From assembly GCF_903772925.1 (NCBI RefSeq), contig NZ_LR812090.1, forward strand, positions 1,260,333 to 1,324,332: DNA of 64,000 nucleotides. The letters run 5' to 3'. The DNA comes from Alteromonas macleodii. Its GTDB lineage: Bacteria > Pseudomonadota > Gammaproteobacteria > Enterobacterales > Alteromonadaceae. Positions within the stretch are counted from its first letter, which is position 1. The number at the start of each line of letters is the position of its first letter. Positions 54,653 to 64,000 of this stretch are shown piece by piece. Position numbers and translations under genes: made by a program. Below the pieces are notes generated by a model. It did no database searches and was not told the DNA's origin. It saw only the letters and a program-made list of their open reading frames with translations.

Positions 54653-56320
54653 TTAATTTTTGCGCTGAAACTCACTTGCTTCATTCCATTTAGGCCAAGC
54701 GTCTGCATTCGCAACGCCGACACCTACGTCAAACAGCATCTGAGTGTCTTGTACAATGCCGCTTAGGTCCCAGTCATCGCGATATTGGTCGCACACTTGA
54801 TGGTAGCAGCCTGTCACGATAATGTTCATACGTTTTCTATACTTAGCCGTTTCTTCATCTGCTGGCTCATTGCCGCCCTCTGCATAAAGTGCCGGTACAC
54901 CTTGTTTAGCAAAGCTGAAGTGGTCAGAACGGTAGTAGTAACCTGCTTCAGGTCGGTCTTCTTGGGTAAGTGTTCGACCTTGTTTAGCTGCGGCGGCTTC
55001 AAGGTAATCTTCCATTTCTGATTTACCCATGCCTACAACAGCAACGTTTTTAGTTTTCCCCAGCACGTTCATTGCATCCATATTGATGTTCGCAACGGTA
55101 CTCTCAATAGGAATGACAGGGTTGCTGGCATAAAACTTACTGCCTAATAGGCCTTGCTCTTCAGCCGTAACTACTAAAAACGAAACTGAACGCTTAGGTG
55201 CAGGCGTAAGTTCTGAATAGGCTTTAGCCATAGCAAGCATTGCTGCAGTACCTGTGGCGTTGTCGTGCGCGCCGTTATAGATTTGGTCACCTTCTTTGCT
55301 TTCGTCTTTACCTAAATGATCCCAATGGGCTGTGTAGATAATATGCTCATCAGGATACTCGGTACCCGGTAACGTGGCGATTACGTTGTAGCTTTCTGAC
55401 TTTTCGAAAGTGTTTTTCACGGTAACCGACGCTTTAATATCCATCGCTTTGCTATATGGACCCTGCATGGCGTTAGCTTTCTCTGTGTCGAAATCAAGAC
55501 CGGCATCGGCAAACACTTTTTTCGCTGCATCTAACGTAAGCCAGCCTTCAACGGCAACACGGCTCGCACCTTTATCGGCACTCACTAAACCGTACTGCGG
55601 ACCACTCCAGCTGTTTGCAACAACCGACCAGCCGTAAGACGCTGGCGCGGTTTCGTGAACAATAATGGCACCCGCCGCCCCTTGTCGGCTCGCTTCTTCG
55701 TATTTGTAACTCCAACGGCCATAATAGGTCATGGTAGTACCTTGAAACTTACCGCTTTCTGGGTTTTCAAAACCAGGGTCGTTAATTAGCATAACTACGG
55801 TTTTGCCCTTAACATCTAACCCTTCGTAATCGTTCCAGTCGTATTCTGGCGCATTTACGCCATAACCAACAAACACCAGCTCAGAGTCTTCAAGAGATAC
55901 CGAGCTTTGCTCGCGCTTAGAAGAGGCTACCATTTGCTCTTTGTAGGCAAAGGTATTGTCGCCGATCGTCATGGTCATATCAGGATCAGCAGTGATCTCC
56001 ATAAGTGCTACTTTTTGAAGGAAGCTATCGCCATTACCGGGCTTAAGACCTGCTTTTGTAAATTCACTGACTAAGTAATCAATGGTTTTCTTTTCACCTT
56101 CAGTCGTTGGTAAACGACCTTCAAACTCATCAGAAGACAAAACTTTTAGCGGCTCGCGAATATCAGCATCAGAAATGTTGTTATAAACACTGTCGAAGTT
56201 AGAAGCCACAGGCATAGTTTTCTGCGCTGTCTCGTTGGTTGTGGTGCTCTCGTTGTTAGGTGTGCAAGCACTTACGCCTAAAAGGGTAGGTACAAGCAAT
56301 GGCAAAAACATTTTTTTCAT
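54653..56320 (-). CDS. M28 family lipoprotein aminopeptidase with PA domain
   Basis: A 555-residue envelope peptidase. The lipobox VSAC gives lipidated Cys19, followed by a Thr/Asn-rich linker. A protease-associated domain (about 150-290) includes GAAGAIIVHETAPASYGW. The M28 catalytic domain has YTAHWDHLG and NGAHDNATGTAAML (zinc ligands) and AEEQGLLGS (catalytic Glu), then YYYRSDHFSF for the last ligand. The family removes N-terminal amino acids from peptides. It is a second M28 enzyme in this window, distinct from the carboxypeptidase Q-like one. It diverges from the DUF3025 gene. Confidence 0.92.
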   Translation of the reverse strand: MKKMFLPLLVPTLLGVSACTPNNESTTTNETAQKTMPVASNFDSVYNNISDADIREPLKVLSSDEFEGRLPTTEGEKKTIDYLVSEFTKAGLKPGNGDSFLQKVALMEITADPDMTMTIGDNTFAYKEQMVASSKREQSSVSLEDSELVFVGYGVNAPEYDWNDYEGLDVKGKTVVMLINDPGFENPESGKFQGTTMTYYGRWSYKYEEASRQGAAGAIIVHETAPASYGWSVVANSWSGPQYGLVSADKGASRVAVEGWLTLDAAKKVFADAGLDFDTEKANAMQGPYSKAMDIKASVTVKNTFEKSESYNVIATLPGTEYPDEHIIYTAHWDHLGKDESKEGDQIYNGAHDNATGTAAMLAMAKAYSELTPAPKRSVSFLVVTAEEQGLLGSKFYASNPVIPIESTVANINMDAMNVLGKTKNVAVVGMGKSEMEDYLEAAAAKQGRTLTQEDRPEAGYYYRSDHFSFAKQGVPALYAEGGNEPADEETAKYRKRMNIIVTGCYHQVCDQYRDDWDLSGIVQDTQMLFDVGVGVANADAWPKWNEASEFQRKN

Positions 56321-56390
56321 TGTTAGTCTCTGTTTGCTCTACAATACGCGACCAGTATAGAGAAAACCCCAAAGCGAACCAATAGTTGAT

Positions 56391-57344
56391 ATGCAATCAA
56401 ACTCAATCCCCTTCTGTAAAGACTACTTACTAAAATACGCCAGTAAACCGGTTACGGCGCTTCTTGAAGAGGTTGGCTTGCTAAGTAACGGCGAATTTCC
56501 TACGCCTGAACAGCTAAATGAATTAACGGCCCGGTATTATGAACAATGGCAAGGGCCACTGTTCAAAGGACAAAGCCAGTTTTCACATGATGACCAGCGT
56601 TATTACGAGACCATCATTAGTGAAGACGGTGTAGTTCCTACCAGAGAGCATAGCTGGCACGACTTGTTTAATGCACTTATTTGGCTGCAGTTCCCCAAAA
56701 CAAAATCTCTGTTAAATGCGCTACATATTAGTGATATTAGTGCATACGGTGTAAACCCCAGAACACCGCGACGCAATCGCATTACGCACTTCGATGAGTG
56801 CGGTGTAGTGCTTGCCATTGAAGCGCCTGATAGCACTGCTTCAAATAAGCCTAAGCGTACAGCAACACTTATTGACTCAAATAGCGAAACTACAGATAAG
56901 GCCACGCTAGGTGCGCTATATGACAGAGGCACTCTTGAAACGTTTTTAGCGGAATTAGCGTCCCATGAGTGGGAGCGTGTCTTTGTTGAAAAACGAGCAC
57001 TGTGGCACAAACAGGTCAGCCCTTTTATCTTTGGACACGCGAATTTAGAAATGATGCTAAATCCATTTGTAGGCCTCACGGGCAAGTGGTTAGCAGTGGC
57101 TGTACCAAAAGGCTTTAGCCATCTTGATAAATGGCAGCAGCGCTTGGTGCTAGACGATGCGATGACAGCACGCATCAAAACGTTAAATTATTTTGAGAGT
57201 ACACCGCTTTTAAAACCATTGCCTTTGCTTGGCGTACCTTTGTGGCAAGGTCAACAAGATGAAGTGTTTTATCAGAATAAAGACTATTTTAGACCGCTCC
57301 GGGAGGGAAGTAAGCCGACAATTCAGCTACCTTTGTGGTCTTAA
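56391..57344 (+). CDS. DUF3025 domain protein
   Basis: A 317-residue soluble protein resembling the DUF3025 family, whose function is not known. The characteristic block is PTREHSWHDLFNALIWLQFP near residue 85, followed by NPRTPRRNRITHFDECG. The repeated His, Asp and Glu in this part might bind metal, but that is speculation. It is predicted to be cytoplasmic, with no signal peptide. No ribosome site is obvious before the ATG. Convergent with the YIP1 gene. Confidence 0.8.
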   Translation: MQSNSIPFCKDYLLKYASKPVTALLEEVGLLSNGEFPTPEQLNELTARYYEQWQGPLFKGQSQFSHDDQRYYETIISEDGVVPTREHSWHDLFNALIWLQFPKTKSLLNALHISDISAYGVNPRTPRRNRITHFDECGVVLAIEAPDSTASNKPKRTATLIDSNSETTDKATLGALYDRGTLETFLAELASHEWERVFVEKRALWHKQVSPFIFGHANLEMMLNPFVGLTGKWLAVAVPKGFSHLDKWQQRLVLDDAMTARIKTLNYFESTPLLKPLPLLGVPLWQGQQDEVFYQNKDYFRPLREGSKPTIQLPLWS

Positions 57345-57388
57345 AGAGCTTGACGCTGCCCCAGTTTTTTTTCGGAGCAGCGCCAACA

Positions 57389-57413
57389 AATAGCCAAATG
57401 GAAGGCGGCTATT
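57389..57413 (+). terminator. Weak terminator between DUF3025 and YIP1 genes
   Basis: AATAGCC and GGCTATT form a 7-bp stem; a run of seven T appears eight bases after it. A second imperfect stem (CGCTGC with GCAGCG around a T-run, 57352-57382) precedes it. Confidence 0.45.
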
Positions 57414-57425
57414 AAGTGTATTTTT

Positions 57426-58130
57426 TTAGAATAGCGCTAAAGCAATCAGCCAAATACCGTAGATAACCACATACGGAGCGCTTGCAATGAGTGCCGCTTT
57501 CTTAAGAGGAAAAGACGTCCACTGCGAGATGCCTACGGTGGCCAAATAAATTCCCCAAAAAAGCTCTAACCTTAAAGCTTGGCCGAACGCGTACCAAGGC
57601 GAGTCCATAGGAATACTTGCGATAAAGCCTAAGGATGCTGGTGATAAGATTGATGGTGCCACCTGATGGTCGCCAGTGAACAATAGCAGTGCAACGCCAA
57701 CTAAACCGGTAAGTACGTAAGGCATTGAAAGCCACCATGCAAAACCGTACCAATCTGTGAAACCGAAAACATGGCTATCGTCTGAACGAGTCATGAGGTT
57801 TACGTAAACTGCATAAACAGCGTTAACGATAATAGGAATGAAAAAAGCGCCGATAATAGAAGACCAAAGCAGCGCATCTCTGGTGAAGAAAGCCTTCATC
57901 TGCTCTTCTTCAGCCGGGCTCATATCGCCCTGTGCGGCAATGTTCATTTCTGCAAACCACTCAATATCAACAAAGTTCACGTAGAGATATTGTGATACCA
58001 GCGTAATAGCCATAACCAAGATAAACGGCATCCAGCTCCAGTTGTTGTGCTCGCCAACTGCTTTGAATACACCATTCGGTTTAAAAAAGATATCATTACA
58101 CGCTTGGAAAGGATTCGTCACAGTGTGCAT
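57426..58130 (-). CDS. YIP1 family membrane protein
   Basis: A 234-residue inner-membrane protein. It starts MHTVTNPFQACNDIFFKPN, typical of bacterial YIP1 proteins, and has about five hydrophobic helices. The ATG given has a GGAG ribosome site; the frame continues 35 codons upstream without homology. The function of bacterial YIP1 proteins is not established. It is separated from the sulfur operon by a terminator on the upstream side. Confidence 0.85.
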   Translation of the reverse strand: MHTVTNPFQACNDIFFKPNGVFKAVGEHNNWSWMPFILVMAITLVSQYLYVNFVDIEWFAEMNIAAQGDMSPAEEEQMKAFFTRDALLWSSIIGAFFIPIIVNAVYAVYVNLMTRSDDSHVFGFTDWYGFAWWLSMPYVLTGLVGVALLLFTGDHQVAPSILSPASLGFIASIPMDSPWYAFGQALRLELFWGIYLATVGISQWTSFPLKKAALIASAPYVVIYGIWLIALALF

Positions 58131-58330
58131 CCCTTGCTCCTCTTTCTTAGTTTTTATTTGCTGCTTAGGTTGTGTGTAAAACAATGACTGCAAATTATTG
58201 TTCATTAGTTTGGGTATAAGATTACTGGCGGGCACACATTATGTACAGCACAAGATTCTGATAAAGCGACATTTTTTGTAAGGGAAAATGTATAAGGTTA
58301 ATTGAGTGCAAGCTTGGTTAAAGACCAGTA

Positions 58331-58362
58331 AAAAGGGAAGCATGGCTTCCCTTTTGTTTTTT
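58331..58362. terminator. Terminator of the cys operon
   Basis: AAAAGGGAAGC and GCTTCCCTTTT form an 11-bp perfect stem with a 3-base loop. T-runs follow on both strands. It lies 25 bp after the SLC13 permease stop. Confidence 0.88.
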
Positions 58363-58385
58363 ATGCTGGCAAAACCGTATACAGC

Positions 58386-60110
58386 CTATAGATAAGTTAT
58401 ATTCAGCAGCGTTAGCACTATAGTGCTGTACATCACAGATATTGGTAGACCTATCTTTATAAAATGTGCAAATTTGTAGTTGGCAGCGTTGTAAACCAAG
58501 AGGTTGGTTTGGTAGCCAAATGGCGATATAAAGCTCGCGCTCGCTGCAAATGCTACAGCTAAAGCGAATGGCATTAGCGGAGCTCCGATAATTTGCACTA
58601 GCCCATAAGCAAAAGGAAACATTAAAGCCGCAGCTGCGTTGTTGGTAACGAACTCAGTTAAAAGTAAAGTTAGCAAGTAGATAACCACGAGCGCCACAAA
58701 CCAATCAGTGCCCGCCAAAAGAGGCATGAGCGCTTCGGTTGTAGTGGTAATGACCCCAGAGTTTTCGAGCGCAGTGGCTAAACTTAGCGCACCGACTATT
58801 ACAACAATCAAGTTTAGCGGCAGGTTTCGCTTCATTTCTCCGTTTGACGTAACCCTAACCCCGATAAGAACAGCAGCTAAGAACAGTAAACCAATAGCCA
58901 ATGAAATGACATTAGTCGCGGCTAATAACACTGTCGTAAGGAAACCACCAAGGGTGATCCACTCTTGCTTATTGGTTAATGGGCGGGCAATTTTTTGCTC
59001 AGACAAAATGAAAAAGTTCTTATTCAAGTTTTGACGAGTTGCAAAATCAGGCCCTGTTGCTAGCAGCAAAAAGTCACCGGCTTGAAGCTTTATTTCACCT
59101 AGTTTTCCTGATAGTTGCTCTCCATCGCGGCGAATAGCTACAACGGCAGCATCGAACAGGGCTCTGAATCCCAGATTTTTAATGGTTTGCCCAATTATTT
59201 GAGCGCGGTTGGCCACTACAACCTCAGTTAAGCTTTCACGCAATACCCCATCGGTTTCTGCGAACATGCTTAATCCTTTTATATGGCTTAAGTTATCTAG
59301 TTTTTGGACATTGCCAGAGAAGATCAGCTTGTCGTTTTCCAGAATAACTAAGTCAGGACCAACAGGCGAGATTAGGTTGCCATTGCGCACTACTTCTACC
59401 AAAAAAAGCTCAGGCAGGTTACGTAAGTGGTTTTGCTCCACAGTTTTGCCAATTAGCTCTGAACCTGCTTCGACTTCTGCTTCAACCATATACTCATGAT
59501 AGTTATTGTTCTTGTTGCCAATGTTGGGCAACAAAGGTAATAACATGAACATGAGAAGGCCACAGCTTAGCCCAGCAATGGAGCCATAAAGTGTGAAGTC
59601 GAAAAAGTTGAAACCAGGGTGCCCGTGCTCTTGTAGAAAGCTATCTACAATAAGGTTAGTTGAGGTACCAATTAAAGTAACAGTGCCACCGAGTATTGCG
59701 GCGTAGGAAAGCGGGATCAGTAATCGGGAAGCGGGGTGGTATTGATTTTGTTTTATAGGGCCAATAAGACTGGCCACAATTGCTGTGTTATTGAGCAGTG
59801 CTGACGACACAAAAGTAAGTGAAAACAGTCGCCAGTAGGACTGGGTAAAGTTAGCACTAACGAGCTTTCTACCAATACGTTTTATTAACGCGGTTTTATC
59901 AATAGCACTGCTTACTAAAAGCAACAAAACAAGGGTGATTAGGCCCTTGTTTGTTAAGTTTAGCAAGATGTCATCAAGAGATAACTGCTGGGTAACCAGT
60001 AAAGCTAACACTGCACCAGAAAACACAGTGGAAGGGCGCTGACTGGTAAAAATCAGCGCGCATATCGTACTGACAAAAATTGTCAGTACGATGAACTGGG
60101 TCACATCCAT
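58386..60110 (-). CDS. SLC13-type permease with two RCK_C domains, probable sulfate transporter
   Basis: A 574-residue inner-membrane transporter of the DASS/SLC13 family. Hydrophobic helices form two halves. Between them, at about residues 200-370, lie two TrkA-C (RCK_C) domains: GSELIGKTVEQNHLRNL and AQIIGQTIKNLGFRALF mark their starts. The second half includes TEFVTNNAAAALMFPF, a typical SLC13 SNT-like substrate motif. Its place as the last gene of the cys operon, 16 bp after cysN, suggests it imports sulfate. Transport of another anion cannot be excluded. Confidence 0.88.
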   Translation of the reverse strand: MDVTQFIVLTIFVSTICALIFTSQRPSTVFSGAVLALLVTQQLSLDDILLNLTNKGLITLVLLLLVSSAIDKTALIKRIGRKLVSANFTQSYWRLFSLTFVSSALLNNTAIVASLIGPIKQNQYHPASRLLIPLSYAAILGGTVTLIGTSTNLIVDSFLQEHGHPGFNFFDFTLYGSIAGLSCGLLMFMLLPLLPNIGNKNNNYHEYMVEAEVEAGSELIGKTVEQNHLRNLPELFLVEVVRNGNLISPVGPDLVILENDKLIFSGNVQKLDNLSHIKGLSMFAETDGVLRESLTEVVVANRAQIIGQTIKNLGFRALFDAAVVAIRRDGEQLSGKLGEIKLQAGDFLLLATGPDFATRQNLNKNFFILSEQKIARPLTNKQEWITLGGFLTTVLLAATNVISLAIGLLFLAAVLIGVRVTSNGEMKRNLPLNLIVVIVGALSLATALENSGVITTTTEALMPLLAGTDWFVALVVIYLLTLLLTEFVTNNAAAALMFPFAYGLVQIIGAPLMPFALAVAFAASASFISPFGYQTNLLVYNAANYKFAHFIKIGLPISVMYSTIVLTLLNITYL

Positions 60111-60126
60111 ATTGCTCCAGTCCTGC

Positions 60127-61542
60127 TTATAGTTTACTGATATCCACAGAGTTCCAATGCGGGAAGTGCTTGCGGACTAATGCATTGAATTCAAGTTCAA
60201 ACTCAGAGAAATTAGGCGAAGTATGCTGTGCATCACCGGCAATTTCGTCGATGATCATACCTGCACCTACGGTACCATTGGTTAAACGGTCGATAACAAT
60301 GAATGAACCTGTAGGACGGTTGCGCTTGTACGGGTCACAGGCTACTGGCTGGGTGAACTTGACGTCAACTACACCAATCTCGTTAAGATTTAGGTGCATG
60401 GCATCTGCTTCTTCCAGCGTGTTCACATCAATTTGATTATCGATATGAGCAACAACCCCTGGCGTTGACTTAGTCGCGAACTTAAACAAGTATTGCTTGT
60501 TTGGCATTAGCGGCTCTTCAGACATCCAGACTAAATGTGTTTTGAACTGGGTGTTAAGTAGTGGCAAGTTGTCTGATTTAACAATCATATCGCCACGAGA
60601 GATATCAATTTCGTCTTCGAGTGTTAGCGTAACCGCTTGAGGTACATAAGCGCGTTCTTGATCGCCTTCAAATGTAACCACTTGCTTAACTTTTGATTTC
60701 TTACCTGATGGAAGTGCAGTCACTTCATCACCTGGCGCAACCTGACCTGATACTACCGTACCGGCAAAGCCACGGAAATCTAGGTTAGGGCGATTAACAT
60801 ATTGTACTGGGAAGCGGAAATCTTCCTGATTGTCATCTTCACCAATTTCAATATTTTCTAGCATTTCCATTAGTGGTGTGCCGTTGAACCAAGGTGTTTT
60901 CTCACTAACACCTACAACGTTATCGCCTTCCAATGCTGAGATAGGAACAAACTGAATATCAGGAATATCAAGCTGCTCAGCAAACTTCAGGTAATCTTCC
61001 TGAATCTGCTTATAGACCTCTTCTGAATAGTCCATTAAGTCCATTTTGTTGATAGCAACAATAACGTGTTTGATACCTAGAAGAGATACAAGGAATGAGT
61101 GACGCTTGGTTTGCACCTTAACGCCGCCACGAGCATCAACAAGAATAATAGCAAGGTCACAAGTAGATGCGCCTGTTACCATGTTGCGGGTGTACTGCTC
61201 GTGCCCTGGGGTATCAGCGATAATAAATTTACGCTTGTCGGTAGAGAAGTAGCGGTAAGCTACATCAATAGTAATACCTTGTTCACGCTCAGACTGAAGC
61301 CCGTCTACAAGAAGGGCAAGGTCAACTTTCTCTCCCGTAGTACCTACTTTTTTGCTGTCTTTTGTAATGGCAGCAAGTTGGTCTTCATAAATCATTTTTG
61401 AATCGTGAAGTAAGCGACCAATAAGGGTACTCTTACCATCATCTACGCTACCGCAGGTAAGGAAACGTAGCATGTCTTTCTTTTCGTGTTGCTCAAGGTA
61501 AGACAGAACGTCCTGTCTTAATAATTCGTTTTCGTTGTTCAT
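60127..61542 (-). CDS. cysN: Sulfate adenylyltransferase subunit 1 (GTPase)
   Basis: A 471-residue EF-Tu-like GTPase that drives formation of adenylyl sulfate with CysD. GTP-binding motifs are visible: [13 protein letters not shown] near residue 32, DTPGHEQY near 110 and NKMD near 165. Domains II and III follow. No APS kinase is fused at the C-terminus, consistent with a separate cysC in the operon. It begins one base after cysQ ends. Confidence 0.97.
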   Translation of the reverse strand: MNNENELLRQDVLSYLEQHEKKDMLRFLTCGSVDDGKSTLIGRLLHDSKMIYEDQLAAITKDSKKVGTTGEKVDLALLVDGLQSEREQGITIDVAYRYFSTDKRKFIIADTPGHEQYTRNMVTGASTCDLAIILVDARGGVKVQTKRHSFLVSLLGIKHVIVAINKMDLMDYSEEVYKQIQEDYLKFAEQLDIPDIQFVPISALEGDNVVGVSEKTPWFNGTPLMEMLENIEIGEDDNQEDFRFPVQYVNRPNLDFRGFAGTVVSGQVAPGDEVTALPSGKKSKVKQVVTFEGDQERAYVPQAVTLTLEDEIDISRGDMIVKSDNLPLLNTQFKTHLVWMSEEPLMPNKQYLFKFATKSTPGVVAHIDNQIDVNTLEEADAMHLNLNEIGVVDVKFTQPVACDPYKRNRPTGSFIVIDRLTNGTVGAGMIIDEIAGDAQHTSPNFSEFELEFNALVRKHFPHWNSVDISKL

Positions 61543-61543
61543 G

Positions 61544-62335
61544 TTATGCGCTCACAAGGAAAAAGGGGTTTAACACAGACTCTTTTTGGTTATAGGTAAG
61601 AGCGTCGGCGTTGTCATCTAGTGGATTTTCTGGGTCTAAAACAGTTACATTTGCCCCAGCAGCCAGTGCAACTGCATGTGCAGCGCCTGTATCCCATTCA
61701 GATGTTGGGCCCAAACGAGGGTAAAGATGTGCTTCGCCCTCTGCCACTAAGCAAAGTTTTAGTGAGCTGCCCATCGCCACAAGCTCAGTTTCACCTTCAA
61801 GCTGTGCCAATAAATTTTGAATTTCAGGACTTTGGTGAGAACGACTGCCCACCACTTTCCACACTTCTGCACCATCGTGCTTACGCGCAGAAATGGCAGT
61901 GAATTCACCATCTACTTCGGTCCATGCACCTTCACCCACAATACCAACATAGCTCTTGTTTAGCGCGGGCGCGTAAACCACACCCATAGTCGGTTTGCCA
62001 TTTTCGATAAGTGCAATGTTTACCGTAAATTCACCGTTTTTCTTAATAAACTCTTTGGTGCCGTCTAGCGGATCAACCAGCCAGTATGACGACCACGTTT
62101 TACGTTCATCCCACGAAATATCAGCTGACTCTTCAGAAAGAATAGGCAGGTCAGATTCCGCTTCAAGGGCCTTTACAATAACGTTATGGGCGGCAAGATC
62201 AGCTTCGGTTAGTGGGCTGGTATCTTGCTTCTCATAAATAGCGAAATCTTTTTCGTAAATCGCCATAATTTTATCGCCAGCTTCTTTGGCAATAGTTAGT
62301 ACTTTTTGTGCGAGATTATTTAAAGGCTGTGTCAT
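61544..62335 (-). CDS. cysQ: 3'(2'),5'-bisphosphate nucleotidase
   Basis: A 263-residue magnesium-dependent phosphatase of the inositol monophosphatase family. It dephosphorylates PAP, the toxic product of PAPS reduction. Metal-site motifs are [19 protein letters not shown] and [10 protein letters not shown]. The gene sits between cysC and cysN, overlapping the cysC stop by one base, so PAP removal is co-expressed with sulfate activation. Confidence 0.95.
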   Translation of the reverse strand: MTQPLNNLAQKVLTIAKEAGDKIMAIYEKDFAIYEKQDTSPLTEADLAAHNVIVKALEAESDLPILSEESADISWDERKTWSSYWLVDPLDGTKEFIKKNGEFTVNIALIENGKPTMGVVYAPALNKSYVGIVGEGAWTEVDGEFTAISARKHDGAEVWKVVGSRSHQSPEIQNLLAQLEGETELVAMGSSLKLCLVAEGEAHLYPRLGPTSEWDTGAAHAVALAAGANVTVLDPENPLDDNADALTYNQKESVLNPFFLVSA

Positions 62336-62931
62336 TACACCAATCCCTTTTCTTGTAGCAAAGCATATAAACGCTCAGCGGTCTGCTCTGCCGGTTCATC
62401 CTGATAGGTTAAGTGTACTTCCGGTGATTCAGGTGCTTCATAGGCTGAATCGATACCTGTAAAGTCCTTGATCTCGCCACTGCGGGCCTTTTTGTACAAG
62501 CCTTTGGGGTCGCGCTTTTCACACACCTCAAGTGGTGTATCAACAAACACTTCCACAAATTCACCGTCTGCCATTAAGCTACGGCAGTAATCGCGGTCAG
62601 CTTTAAACGGAGAGATGAAAGCGGTAAGTACAAGAGTACCAGCGTCAACGAATAGCTTCGCAACTTCACTAATGCGGCGAATATTTTCAACGCGATCTTT
62701 GTCGCTAAAACCCAAGTCGCCGCATAAGCCGTGACGCACGTTGTCGCCATCTAGTAGATAGGTGTGCTTGTTTTGCTCGTGAAGCTTCTTCTCAAGCAAG
62801 TTGGCTAATGTTGATTTACCAGAACCACTTAAACCAGTAAGCCAAAAAACGCGAGGCGTTTGCCCTAGCTTTTCAGAACGGGTGGTTTTATTGACTTCGT
62901 GTTTATGCCAAACAACGTTGTCTGTGGCCAT
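62335..62931 (-). CDS. cysC: Adenylylsulfate kinase
   Basis: A 198-residue kinase that phosphorylates APS to PAPS. The P-loop is [12 protein letters not shown] near residue 32. [15 protein letters not shown] and the [13 protein letters not shown] block are diagnostic, and FISPF follows. Its start and stop overlap neighbouring genes by one base on each side, a tightly packed operon. Confidence 0.97.
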   Translation of the reverse strand: MATDNVVWHKHEVNKTTRSEKLGQTPRVFWLTGLSGSGKSTLANLLEKKLHEQNKHTYLLDGDNVRHGLCGDLGFSDKDRVENIRRISEVAKLFVDAGTLVLTAFISPFKADRDYCRSLMADGEFVEVFVDTPLEVCEKRDPKGLYKKARSGEIKDFTGIDSAYEAPESPEVHLTYQDEPAEQTAERLYALLQEKGLV

Positions 62932-63845
62932 TAGAAGTACCCTTCCATTTTCTTCTTCTCCATTGAACCTGCGCTGTCATGGTCAATCACGCGACCTTGA
63001 CGCTCAGAGGTCTTGGTCAGCAGCATTTCCTGAATAACTTCAGGTAAGGTTGCGGCTTCTGACTCTACCGCACCGGTCAATGGATAACAGCCTAGGGTAC
63101 GGAAGCGCACAGAGCGCATCTCTGGTACTTCACCTTCTTCAAGCGGCATACGGTCGTCATCAACCATAATGAGCACGCCATCACGCTCTACCACAGGGCG
63201 AGGCTTAGAAAGGTACAGTTGTGGAATATCAATGTTTTCTAAGTAGATGTATTGCCAGATATCTAGCTCAGTCCAGTTAGACATTGGGAAAACACGAATG
63301 CTTTCGCCTTTGTTAACTTGTGAGTTATAGATATTCCAAAGCTCTGGGCGCTGGTTTTTAGGGTCCCAGCGGTGGTTGCTGTCGCGGAATGAGTAAACGC
63401 GCTCTTTAGCACGAGATTTTTCTTCGTCGCGTCGTGCTCCACCAAACGCTGCGTCAAACTTATATTTGTTTAACGCCTGCTTGAGCGCTTGGGTCTTCAT
63501 GATATCAGTGTGTTTCGATGAGCCATGGCTAAATGGACCAACGCCAGCTTCAACACCTTCTTCATTGATGTGAACAAGCAAATCAAAACCGTGTTTCTCT
63601 GCTTGCTCGTCGCGGAATTTGATCATTTCGCCAAACTTCCACGTGGTGTCTACGTGTAGAAGTGGAAAAGGAATTTTGCCTGGCGCGAACGCTTTACGGG
63701 CAAGGTGAAGCAGCACTGAAGAGTCTTTTCCTACAGAGTAAAGCATTACTGGGTTTTCAAACTCAGCAGCGACCTCACGGAAAATTTGAATACTCTCGGC
63801 TTCGAGTTGTTTCAAATGCGTTACAGACGGGATACTAGCAGTCAT
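62931..63845 (-). CDS. cysD: Sulfate adenylyltransferase subunit 2
   Basis: A 304-residue ATP sulfurylase catalytic subunit of the PP-loop (PAPS reductase-like) family. The PP-loop is [14 protein letters not shown] near residue 37. [16 protein letters not shown] and the [16 protein letters not shown] block follow. It is the first gene of cysD-cysC-cysQ-cysN-permease. The promoter must lie in the last 155 bp of the window. Confidence 0.97.
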   Translation of the reverse strand: MTASIPSVTHLKQLEAESIQIFREVAAEFENPVMLYSVGKDSSVLLHLARKAFAPGKIPFPLLHVDTTWKFGEMIKFRDEQAEKHGFDLLVHINEEGVEAGVGPFSHGSSKHTDIMKTQALKQALNKYKFDAAFGGARRDEEKSRAKERVYSFRDSNHRWDPKNQRPELWNIYNSQVNKGESIRVFPMSNWTELDIWQYIYLENIDIPQLYLSKPRPVVERDGVLIMVDDDRMPLEEGEVPEMRSVRFRTLGCYPLTGAVESEAATLPEVIQEMLLTKTSERQGRVIDHDSAGSMEKKKMEGYF

Positions 63846-63946
63846 TTTGAAGTCCGAATTTATGTTATATATAAAAAAGTTATATGCGGGTTATTTTTCT
63901 GCATAGAACGATAACATATTTAAATTCAAAAGTAGTATGCGATTTT

Positions 63947-63961
63947 GCTATTTAAAATAGC
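63947..63961. promoter_or_regulatory. 15-bp palindrome upstream of cysD
   Basis: GCTATTT, A, AAATAGC is a perfect inverted repeat about 100 bp before the cysD start in AT-rich DNA. LysR-type regulators such as CysB bind loosely related AT-rich sites, so this is a candidate operator only. Confidence 0.35.
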
Positions 63962-64000
63962 AATCTTATTCCAATAAATAAAACTGTCATACAATTGAAG

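Overview
The window reads as a chromosomal segment of a marine gammaproteobacterium, most likely an Alteromonas or a close relative in the Alteromonadaceae. The base composition is moderate (mid-40s % GC by eye) and coding density is high. Protein sequences and gene neighbourhoods match that group: smrB/prmB/aroC, yeaG-yeaH-spoVR, sodB/grxD, gloA-rnt-motY, rnfABCDGE-nth and cysD-cysC-cysQ-cysN. I see no prophage, transposase, integrase, plasmid functions, rRNA or CRISPR. The window is largely core genome with a few accessory islands.

Layout. 1-8.1 kb: the 5' part of a pseudouridine synthase, an HPt phosphotransfer protein, a two-domain M16 lipoprotein peptidase, gshA, a lipoprotein lytic transglycosylase, two small cytoplasmic proteins of similar predicted topology, and a 41-residue membrane protein behind two FNR-type boxes. 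8.1-12.3 kb: smrB diverging from prmB-aroC, then an MFS permease. 12.4-17.2 kb: the stress operon yeaG (PrkA kinase)-yeaH (DUF444)-spoVR on the minus strand, with three palindromes between the first two genes. 17.4-18.8 kb: sodB and grxD, divergent. 19.0-26.7 kb: an iron-transport-style cell-surface signalling locus, with an ECF sigma factor, a FecR anti-sigma, a TonB receptor carrying the signalling STN domain, and upstream a closely related TonB receptor without it.

26.8-33.4 kb: bfd with a Fur-like box, a 2-Cys peroxiredoxin, rnt diverging from motY (which has a very good sigma-28 promoter), a glycerophosphodiesterase, gloA, an SDR enzyme, a cold-shock protein and a 59-residue unknown protein. 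33.6-36.0 kb: an M28 peptidase and an unknown lipoprotein. 36.1-44.0 kb: the whole Rnf complex operon followed by a variant nth lacking the iron-sulfur cysteines, and two identical tRNA-Asn genes with their promoter. 44.0-45.0 kb: a 1-kb AT-rich gene-free stretch with an inverted pair of DnaA boxes and a cluster of GATC sites. 45.0-52.3 kb: a MATE exporter, uvrB, a LysR regulator, queC/queE and a periplasmic binding protein. The last three codons and stop of that binding protein lie in the arm of a ~265-bp MITE-like palindromic element.

52.5-58.3 kb: asnB, a second M28 lipoprotein peptidase, a DUF3025 protein and a YIP1 membrane protein. 58.4-64.0 kb: a sulfate-activation operon cysD-cysC-cysQ-cysN plus an SLC13 permease with two RCK_C domains. 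It covers uptake, ATP sulfurylase, APS kinase and clearance of the by-product PAP.

The strongest leads for undescribed biology are four. First, the paired receptors around one sigma/anti-sigma module, one carrying an EF-hand-like loop. Second, the tandem FNR-box small membrane protein. Third, the origin-like DnaA/GATC stretch. Fourth, the MITE-like element that rewrote a gene end. All calls rest on reading the sequence and on remembered family features; no database search was run.
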